NCBI GenBank assembly: GCA_019113665.1
Contig: DXGW01000101.1
Span: 1 to 9,655 of the forward strand
DNA length: 9,655 nucleotides
Origin: Candidatus Alistipes excrementipullorum
GTDB taxonomy: Bacteria; Bacteroidota; Bacteroidia; Bacteroidales; Rikenellaceae
Direction: 5' to 3'
A program made the translations under genes and the position numbers. Every line of letters begins with the position of its first letter. Position 1 is the first letter of the stretch. Positions 1-5,813 of this stretch are shown one piece after another. Under the pieces are notes generated by a model. The model ran no database searches. It was not told the DNA's origin and saw only the letters and a program-made list of their open reading frames with translations.

Positions 1-314
1 CGGTTCTTGATCACGCTGCCCAGGAAATTCTCGGTCAACAGCATATGGTACGCATGCAAGTCCTCCGACAGCGAAACCATCTCCAACGGTATGGCGTCGA
101 TTATATCCGCAAAGCCGTTGCGCGAGAACACATAGGCCTTGCCGTCAATCTTAGTCTGCAACTCCCCGCTCACTATGAACAATATCGAGTGCGTCTTCTC
201 CAAAAGCAACGGTTTGCCGTCCCACTTGCCACCGTCGATCTCCCACAAGGCAAATCCTTCGTCAAGATACTGGCACCAGGGCATATCTGTTTTTACAAAT
301 TCATTGAAGTCCAT
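1..314 (-). CDS. AraC-family transcriptional regulator, N-terminal sensing domain (partial)
   Basis: Reading the minus strand from ATG at 314 gives 104 uninterrupted codons that run off the left edge of the window. The protein starts MDFNEFVKTDMPWCQYLDEG. It continues with a small beta-rich segment containing HSILFIVSGELQTKIDGKAY and then EMVSLSEDLHAYHMLLTENF. This resembles the cupin-like N-terminal half of Bacteroidales AraC-type regulators, whose C-terminal half carries two helix-turn-helix motifs. That DNA-binding part would lie outside the window, so it is not seen and the call rests on the N-terminal pattern only. ATG 314 is the likely start because an in-frame TAG lies just upstream at 339-341; the only alternative is TTG at 333-335. 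The gene is divergent from the tetR remnant and shares its control region. Whether it ever regulated the efflux genes is unknown. It could also be another cupin-domain regulator. Confidence 0.65.
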   Translation of the reverse strand, partial: MDFNEFVKTDMPWCQYLDEGFALWEIDGGKWDGKPLLLEKTHSILFIVSGELQTKIDGKAYVFSRNGFADIIDAIPLEMVSLSEDLHAYHMLLTENFLGSVIKN

Positions 315-333
315 TCTTGTTCCGTTTGCAGAC

Positions 334-367
334 AAAACCTACATCAGGGTTGTCTATTACATGCAAA
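334..367 (-). promoter_or_regulatory. Candidate Bacteroidota promoter for the AraC-type gene
   Basis: On the minus strand, TAGGTTTT (plus 334-341) matches seven of eight positions of the Bacteroidota -7 box TAnnTTTG. A TTTG (plus 364-367) lies 22 bases upstream in the -33 position. This would place transcription start a few bases downstream of the -7 box, leaving a very short leader before ATG 314. The spacing is slightly long and the final G is missing, so this is a weak prediction. Confidence 0.3.
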
Positions 368-372
368 TAACG

Positions 373-456
373 GTTTTGTTTTGACAAAAATTGTCCCAAA
401 ACAGCCAAAAATTCAAATTTTTTCTTGCAAAGTGTTTCATATCGACAAATACGATA
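373..456. promoter_or_regulatory. Palindrome cluster in the divergent araC-like/tetR control region
   Basis: The AT-rich gap between the two divergent regulators (315-502) contains three inverted repeats. GACAA-AAA-TTGTC lies at 383-395, with GTTTTG at 373-378 and CAAAAC at 397-402 roughly flanking it. AAAAATT-CA-AATTTTT lies at 407-422. TATCG-N7-CGATA lies at 440-456. TetR-family dimers typically bind short palindromes beside their own gene, so one of these may be the operator of the now broken TetR; the 13-bp element at 383-395 is the best candidate by position and symmetry. A possible -7 box GATATTTG (492-499) would serve tetR only if translation starts at GTG 527. Function is inferred from layout alone. 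Confidence 0.35.
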
Positions 457-502
457 CCGCGTAAAACAAACGGGTTTCCGAACCGGGTGGCGATATTTGC
501 GC

Positions 503-844
503 TTGGAAAACAAAATATCGTCAGGCGTGGGTAACAACACAAAACACAGAATAGCCGAAATGTCGGCCGGATTTTTCGCAAGATACGGAATCAAGGGTAC
601 GACCATGGAGCTTGTCTCCGAGGAACTGCACATATCGAAACGTACGATATACGAATATTTCCCCGACAAGACCGCACTGCTCACCGAGAGCATCAGGATC
701 TGCATAGACAACAACCTGAAGGAGATCCGAATGAAGATAGTCGGGAGCGGTTGCCTTCAGGCGCTCATGAGTACGGCCGATCTCGCATACAAACTTTTCG
801 CCATGCCGCACCCGGCAGCAATACGCAGTTCACCAACGGCATAA
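503..844 (+). pseudogene. TetR-family regulator, truncated after its DNA-binding half
   Basis: The reading frame contains a clear TetR N-terminal helix-turn-helix domain. RIAEMSAGFFARYGIKGTTM leads into the recognition part EELHISKRTIYEYFPDKTAL, followed by the start of the ligand-binding region. TetR proteins are usually about 190-220 residues. This frame ends at TAA 842-844, giving 113 residues from TTG 503 or 105 from GTG 527. TetR-like sequence stops at about base 815 (KLFAMPHPA), and the remaining codons are the next gene (RND pump) read in the wrong frame. The ligand-binding and dimerisation half is therefore missing, so a working repressor is unlikely, though the DNA-binding half might still be made. 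The start is uncertain: TTG 503 gives a natural-looking MENKISSG, GTG 527 is the alternative, and ATG 560 would cut into the first helix. TetR regulators commonly sit upstream of adaptor-RND-channel efflux operons, which matches what follows. Confidence 0.75.
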
Positions 845-1533
845 TCGACAATATCGAGACCATCATACGCACCTACCCCGAAATCAAGGCATACTCGCGC
901 GTGGTCGGACACAGCATGACAGGCGGCAGCGGTTCGTCGAGCGGCATGTTGATCCTCCAGCTCAAGGACTGGAACGATCGCAAGGGCGACGAACATTCGT
1001 CGACGGCCATCATGGAGCGCCTGAACAGGGACATGCGCAACGTCAAGGACGCCGAGGTCTTTGTCATGGCACCGAGCATGATCGACGGTTACGGCTATGA
1101 GTTCGGAAGTTCGTCGCGTGAAGAGAGTTCATCGGACAACACGGTCTACATACTCATCGTATGCGTGGTCTTCATCTACCTGCTGCTATGCTCGCTCTAT
1201 GAAAGTTTCTTCGTTCCGTTCGCCGTGATACTGTCGGTGCCGTTCGGCATCTTCGGCTGCTTCGCCGCGGCCAACATCTTCGGCGTCGAGAACAACATCT
1301 ATCTGCAGACCGGTATGATCATGATCATCGGACTGCTGGCCAAGACGGCCATACTCATAACCGAGTATGCGGCACAGCGCCGCCATGCCGGCATGAGCAT
1401 CGAGGAAGCGGCCTTCGACGCCGCCAAGGTCAGGCTGCGCCCGATCATGATGACCGTGCTGACGCTGGTATTCGGCATGCTGCCGCTCCTCTACGCAAGC
1501 GGTGCAAGTGCCAACGGCAACCGCACGCTCGCA
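805..1533 (+). pseudogene. RND (AcrB/MexF-type) efflux pump, internal and terminal remnants only
   Basis: RND inner-membrane pumps export drugs using the proton gradient and are usually about 1,040 residues; only about 240 are present. The first part (about 805-1104, from APGSNTQFTNG through LQLKDWNDRKGDEHS to MIDGYGYEFG) corresponds to the porter subdomain that begins about residue 570 in E. coli AcrB. The second part (from about 1105) begins SREESSSDNTVYIL and holds late membrane helices: LYESFFVPFAVILSVPFG, IYLQTGMIMIIGLLAKTAIL (with the Lys equivalent to AcrB Lys940) and VRLRPIMMTVLTLVFGMLP, ending at ASANGNRTL. Missing are the whole N-terminal half including the transmembrane-4 proton-relay aspartates, roughly 180 residues between the two parts, and the last roughly 40 residues. 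No start codon belongs to it, since homology begins directly after TetR sequence in another frame. After 1533 the open frame runs through channel-gene sequence out of phase to 1629. The surviving codons contain no stop, so the damage looks recent or is an assembly effect. Confidence 0.8.
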
Positions 1534-2385
1534 GCTGATCTCGACCGTTGCCTCGACATACTATTCACTGCTGGCGCTCGACGCCCAACGCGAGGTCTAC
1601 GTCGCAACCGAGCAAAGCTGGCGCGATAATGTAGAGGTCACACGCAAACTCATGGAGGCCGGACGCTACAACGCGGCCTCACTGTCGCAGACCGAAGCCA
1701 ACTACTGCTCCATACGCAACAACCTTATCGACATCGAGCAGCAGATACGCCAGACCGAGAACCAGTTGTGCTCGCTTATCGGCTGTACGCCGCAAGCCAT
1801 CGAACGCGGCAGGCTCTCCGACTGGAGCGCCCCGTCGAGCCTGTCGGCAGGAGTGCCGGTATCGGTACTCTCCAACCGGCCCGACGTCAAACAGGCCGAA
1901 TATGCCCTTGCCGAGGCATTCTATGCAACCAACAAGGCACGGTCGGCATTCTACCCGTCACTGACCATTTCGGGCAGTTTCGACATACGCACCACGCTGT
2001 ACGAAGCTATCGGGTCACTGCTGCAACCCCTCTTCAAGCGCGGGACACTGCAGGCCGATCTCAGGATCGCCAAGGCTCAGCAACAGCAGGCCGAGGAGAC
2101 GTTCAGGCAGACGGTGATAGATGCCGGCATCGAGGTCAACGACGCCTTCATCGCAGTCGAGAGCGCCCGCTCGAAACAGGAGAACTACGCCCGGCAGGTC
2201 GGGCACCTTCAGGACGCCGTGCGAAGCACGCAGCTGCTGATGAAGAACGGCTCGACGACCTACCTTGAGGTATTGACGGCACAGCAGACACTTCTCGAAG
2301 CGCAAATCGGCGAGATCGCCAACCGTTTTCCGAGATTTCGGGTATAATAACCCTGTACCACGCTCTCGGCGGCGGTGCCGAATAG
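1523..2385 (+). pseudogene. Outer-membrane efflux channel (OprM/NodT/TolC-type), N-terminally truncated and frameshifted
   Basis: This family forms the trimeric outer-membrane duct of tripartite efflux pumps and is normally about 450-480 residues. Here homology starts in the middle, at ARSQLISTVASTYYSLLALD, immediately where the RND remnant ends. The lipoprotein signal and about the first 180 residues are absent. Family hallmarks are clear: SNRPDVKQAEYALAEA, ARSAFYPSLTISGS, IGSLLQPLFKRGTLQADL and TYLEVLTAQQTLLEAQIGEI. Between SGS (about 1979) and YEAIGS (about 2000) the protein appears about ten residues shorter than expected. At 2326-2329 a run of four T breaks the frame: as read, it ends PRFRV-stop at 2347. 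Adding one T restores the expected ending SEISGIITLYHALGGGAE and a stop at 2383-2385. A GTG at 1502 could initiate a 281-residue protein, but without a signal peptide it could not reach the outer membrane. It is a pseudogene with high confidence, unless the sequence is mis-assembled. Confidence 0.85.
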
Positions 2386-2409
2386 GCGGTGCGCCGCATA
2401 CCATGCAAG

Positions 2410-2445
2410 GTCCGGTCACGTGATTCTCCGTGGCCGGGCTTTTTT
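2410..2445 (+). terminator. Intrinsic terminator of the efflux relic
   Basis: A GC-rich stem of 11 pairs (2410-2420 with 2429-2439, two of them G-T wobbles) encloses an eight-base loop and is followed directly by six T residues (2440-2445). It sits 24 bases past the original channel stop at 2383-2385. It should isolate the susC unit from upstream transcription. Confidence 0.85.
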
Positions 2446-2459
2446 GTTGCATGGTTACA

Positions 2460-2506
2460 CACACAAGTGTGGAATTTTTCCACACTTGTGTGGAGGTTTT
2501 CCACAC
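2460..2506. repeat. Tandem 21-bp palindromic repeats forming a 33-bp perfect hairpin
   Basis: Bases 2465-2485 and 2486-2506 are head-to-tail copies agreeing at 17 of 21 positions. Each contains the inverted repeat GTGTGGA-N5-TCCACAC (2467-2485 and 2488-2506). The 21-bp period puts the copies two helical turns apart, on the same face of the DNA. A degenerate half-site (ACACAC, ending at 2464) precedes them in the same phase. Independently, bases 2460-2474 and 2478-2492 are perfectly complementary (15 pairs, three-base loop). No T-run follows, so it does not look like a terminator. TTTTCCACA occurs twice (2476-2484, 2497-2505) and fits the general DnaA-box pattern TTWTNCACA, but the gene context is not that of an origin. 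The position, between a terminator and susC, suggests an operator or a leader RNA structure; its function is unproven. Confidence 0.8.
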
Positions 2507-2542
2507 CACAGCGCTCAATCTGCCGGCAGATATACGCTGTAA

Positions 2543-2619
2543 AACAGCCTGTTGTATCCATTACCGCACAACGGCACGCCTGTTGAGTGTAATTTTCCTG
2601 TTAAAATTCATCAAACAGG
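2543..2619. promoter_or_regulatory. susC leader: CCTGTT/AACAGG motif cluster and weak -7 box
   Basis: CCTGTT occurs three times in the same direction (2549-2554, 2579-2584, 2597-2602). The inverted form occurs as AACAG (2543-2547) and AACAGG (2614-2619). This creates a small palindrome AACAG-C-CTGTT (2543-2553) and a looser hairpin across 2597-2619. A possible -7 element TAATTTTC (2590-2597) matches seven of eight positions of TAnnTTTG but has no good -33 partner. The susC promoter is therefore not confidently located. The motifs could be activator sites or leader RNA structure. Confidence 0.35.
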
Positions 2620-2627
2620 CCCATAAC

Positions 2628-5600
2628 ATGAAAGAAAATGGCAAAGAAACCTCAATTCTTCTCGGCAGAAGAATATCAGGCATAATCGCTATATCGATGA
2701 TACTCCTGACATGTACCGTTTTACGGATACAGGCCAAGGATATGCCTGCACGTCCCGCAAGGGAGATCTCGGATACGGTAAGCCGCCCCGTCTCCGGCAT
2801 AGTCGAAGATGAGAACGGCTCGCCGGTCATCGGAGCCCACGTCATCGTAAAAGGCGCACCGGTCGAAAGCGGCACATCGACCGATCTCGAAGGCAAGTTC
2901 ACCATCACCGTACCGCCGAAGGGTGTCCTCGAGATCAGTTTCATAGGTTATCATACGCTCGAGCTGCCCGTACGCAGCAACCAGCAGAACATCGTCGCCG
3001 TCATGGAGGAGGAGACCGAACAGCTGGACAACGTGGTGATAGTCGGTTACGGCACGCAAAAGAAATCCGACCTCACAGGCTCGATCACATCGGTCAAGGG
3101 TGACGACATCGAGGACATACCGGCCCGTTCGATAGCCGAGGCCCTGCAGGGCAAGGTAGCCGGAGTGACCGTCTCCAAAAACGACGGACGTCCCGGCAGT
3201 TCGTCGGACATTGTAATACGCGGCGTCGGTTCGATCAACGGACTCAACCCTCTGTTCGTCATCGACGGTGTCGCCCGTGACAACAACAGCAACTATAACC
3301 TCAAGGACATCGAGTCGATCGAAATAATCAAGGACGCCAGCGCCGCCGCCATCTACGGCTCGCGTGCAGCCGGCGGCGTTGTGCTGATCACGACCAAAAA
3401 GGGCAGCTACGACAGCAAGGCACGGTTCGAATTCACGAGCCACGTCGGAATGCGCGAGATGGTCGGCCGCTACGACCTGCTCAACACGACCGATTATATC
3501 CGCGTAAGACAGGCCCTGGGCGAAAACTACGACATCTGGAAAGATCCGTCGTCGCTTCCCAACACTGACTGGGTAAGCGAACTCTTCCGCGTGGGTATCG
3601 AGCAGAGCTACAACCTGTCGGTAACGGGCGGAAGCAAGAAACTCCGCTACTATCTCTCGGGCGGTTACGAACGCGAGAACGGCATACAGATCGACAACTA
3701 CTGGGAGCGCATCTCGGCGCGCCTCAACGTCGATTACAAGGTATGCAACTCGGTTACGATCGGAACGCGCATGTATCTGGCCCGCATAAAGGGCAGCCCA
3801 TACACCGTATCATACCCGTGGAGGTCGCTCCCCTACATGAGCGTCTACAACGAAGACGGAACATATGCGTCGGTACCCTCCGGAGTGGATTTCTCGGGCG
3901 CCAATCCCGTGGCCGAAATCTACAAGAACCATCAGATACAGTCGGACCTGCTCACCGAGGCCGATCTCTACGTCGACTGGAACATTGTCAAGGGTCTGAC
4001 CCTCAACGTCACCGGTTCGGCACAGCTCGGCGGCGGCTACTATGACTATTATGCCGAGCCCAACGACCTGGGACGCTCCCCGACGCTCGACAGCTACACC
4101 AAGTCGCTCAACTACGACGAGTCATACACGCTGACGGCAACACTGACATACGCCCGCGTATTTGCCGAAAAACACGACTTCAAGGCGATGGTCGGATACG
4201 AGGTCAAGCGTGCCATGTTCGCCGATCTGAGCGCCACGGCAACCGATTTCCCGGTAGACAATCCCAACTCGTTCAACCTCTCGACCAACGTCAACAAACT
4301 GGCGTCCGGCGCCCTGAGCGAGGACCGCTTCCTGTCGCAGTTCGCCCGCATCAACTACTCGTATGACGGACGCTACCTGCTCACGATGAACGTACGACGT
4401 GACGGATCGCCCAAGTTCGGACCGAAGAACCGCTGGGGTATCTTCCCGTCGGTATCGGTCGGCTGGAACATCACCAACGAGCCCTTCTTCAAGAGACTCG
4501 ACCAGAACTGGATATCGATGATCAAGCCCCGTTTCAGTTGGGGTATCCTCGGAAACGACCAGGCACTCAACAACTTCGCATACCAGATGGCGTTCCAGAA
4601 TGTCACCAGCCACTCGTTCGACGGTCAGACGGTCGTCGGCGGATACAACAATATCAAGGTCGTCAACGAAAACATCAAGTGGGAGTCCATCTACACGACC
4701 GATGTCGGACTCGACCTCGAATTCTTCAACCACCGGCTGCTCATGTCGTTCGACTACTATGAACGAATCACCCGCAACATGATCTATGCCATATCGGTCC
4801 CCAACTCGTCGGGTATCACCCAGATGCCGTCGCTCTCGACGATGAGCACCATGCCGGTGAACATCGGCCGCATCGACAACAAGGGTTGGGAGCTGTCGGT
4901 AACATACCGCAACCGCGTCGGCTACTTCGACTATTCGATCAGCGCCAACGTCTCGCAGAACCGCAACAAGGTTGTCGACCTGGGTCTGCCAACCGCCTAT
5001 ATCTATGGCGGTGCTGCGTGGCCAAACCAGGGCCTGAGCCCCTGCAAAACGGTCAACGGCTACCCGATAAGCATGCTGTACGGCCTTAAGACCGACGGAA
5101 TCATCACCTCGCAGGCCGAAATCGACGCTCTCAACAAAAAGGCGCAGGAGAACGGCTACGACTACTACCACCAGCGCCTTACGGGTGTAGGCGACCTCAA
5201 GTACGTCGACCTCAACGGCGACGGCACGATCAACGACGAGGACTGCACATTCATCGGAAATCCGTGGCCGAAGGTACAGTACGGTTTCAACATCGCACTC
5301 GGCTACCGCGGCATAGACCTTACGCTCGACTTCGCAGGAGTTGCCGGCAACGACGTGATGAACCTTGCCAAGTCGTTCACCCAGGCAGTGCAGCAGGACT
5401 ACCAGACCACGGCCGAAGTCTTCAGAGCCTCATACTTCATGGGCAACGGCCTGACCGACCGGCCGCGCATCATGGCCATCGACACGGCCAACGGCAATGT
5501 TCCCGTCAACGACCCGAACCTCAACTACAAGAGATACTCCGACTACTTCATCGAGGACGGATCGTATCTGAAACTCAAGACCGTGACGTTGGGATACACA

Positions 5601-5801
5601 TTCCCGCGCAAGTTGACCAGAAAGATAGGCATACGCAAGCTGCGTGTCTACGTATCGGGCAGCAACCTGCTTACGTTCACCAAGTTCACGGGTCTCGACC
5701 CGGAATTTGCAGCCTCGTCGAAAACGGCTGCCGGAGTCTACTACTTCTCCACATACCCGCAGACGAAACTGGTTTCGTTCGGTCTTGACATCAACTTTTA
5801 A
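2628..5801 (+). CDS. SusC/RagA-family TonB-linked outer-membrane transporter
   Basis: This 1,057-residue protein is a full-length member of the SusC/RagA family, which imports glycans, peptides or other large nutrients across the outer membrane using TonB-ExbBD energy. ATG 2628 is chosen because a signal peptide follows directly: basic start, hydrophobic core IIAISMILLTCTVL, and likely cleavage after IQA near residue 40. The frame stays open upstream to 2430, but that part is a His/Cys/Thr-rich translation of the palindromic leader. After the signal come a carboxypeptidase-regulatory-like beta domain (about 53-130, with SGIVEDENGSPVIGAHV), a TonB-box-like DNVVIVGYG (134-142) and a plug (about 145-265, with GVGSINGLNPLFVIDG and DASAAAIYGSRAAGGVVLIT). 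The beta-barrel runs to the C-terminus, ending LVSFGLDINF with the usual terminal Phe. No STN domain is visible, which argues against direct signalling to an anti-sigma factor. The susD partner starts 12 bases downstream. The substrate cannot be told from this window. Confidence 0.96.
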   Translation: MKENGKETSILLGRRISGIIAISMILLTCTVLRIQAKDMPARPAREISDTVSRPVSGIVEDENGSPVIGAHVIVKGAPVESGTSTDLEGKFTITVPPKGVLEISFIGYHTLELPVRSNQQNIVAVMEEETEQLDNVVIVGYGTQKKSDLTGSITSVKGDDIEDIPARSIAEALQGKVAGVTVSKNDGRPGSSSDIVIRGVGSINGLNPLFVIDGVARDNNSNYNLKDIESIEIIKDASAAAIYGSRAAGGVVLITTKKGSYDSKARFEFTSHVGMREMVGRYDLLNTTDYIRVRQALGENYDIWKDPSSLPNTDWVSELFRVGIEQSYNLSVTGGSKKLRYYLSGGYERENGIQIDNYWERISARLNVDYKVCNSVTIGTRMYLARIKGSPYTVSYPWRSLPYMSVYNEDGTYASVPSGVDFSGANPVAEIYKNHQIQSDLLTEADLYVDWNIVKGLTLNVTGSAQLGGGYYDYYAEPNDLGRSPTLDSYTKSLNYDESYTLTATLTYARVFAEKHDFKAMVGYEVKRAMFADLSATATDFPVDNPNSFNLSTNVNKLASGALSEDRFLSQFARINYSYDGRYLLTMNVRRDGSPKFGPKNRWGIFPSVSVGWNITNEPFFKRLDQNWISMIKPRFSWGILGNDQALNNFAYQMAFQNVTSHSFDGQTVVGGYNNIKVVNENIKWESIYTTDVGLDLEFFNHRLLMSFDYYERITRNMIYAISVPNSSGITQMPSLSTMSTMPVNIGRIDNKGWELSVTYRNRVGYFDYSISANVSQNRNKVVDLGLPTAYIYGGAAWPNQGLSPCKTVNGYPISMLYGLKTDGIITSQAEIDALNKKAQENGYDYYHQRLTGVGDLKYVDLNGDGTINDEDCTFIGNPWPKVQYGFNIALGYRGIDLTLDFAGVAGNDVMNLAKSFTQAVQQDYQTTAEVFRASYFMGNGLTDRPRIMAIDTANGNVPVNDPNLNYKRYSDYFIEDGSYLKLKTVTLGYTFPRKLTRKIGIRKLRVYVSGSNLLTFTKFTGLDPEFAASSKTAAGVYYFSTYPQTKLVSFGLDINF

Positions 5802-5813
5802 CGGCACAGAATC

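Noticed and set aside
45..464. 139-codon plus-strand frame at the left edge
   Set aside because: It is antisense to the AraC-type N-terminal domain and then reads through intergenic palindromes, with no recognisable protein pattern.
301..714. 137-codon minus-strand frame between the AraC-type gene and tetR
   Set aside because: It overlaps the AT-rich control region and the TetR helix-turn-helix codons on the other strand, and the product has no family features.
751..2347. A genuine compact fusion efflux system
   Set aside because: The fragments are in different frames, the pump lacks its proton-relay half, and the channel lacks its signal peptide and C-terminus. No functional pump could be built from these parts.
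2460..2492. 33-bp hairpin as a transcription terminator or as the end of an invertible promoter
   Set aside because: No T-run follows the stem, and a real terminator lies just upstream at 2410-2445. Invertible promoters need two inverted repeats far apart with a promoter between; here the loop is three bases.
2465..2506. Start of a CRISPR array
   Set aside because: The two 21-bp units are directly adjacent with no spacer between them, and no cas gene is present.
4122..5171. 349-codon open frame antisense to susC
   Set aside because: Val/Asp/Arg-rich translation with no recognisable motifs, lying entirely over conserved SusC barrel codons.
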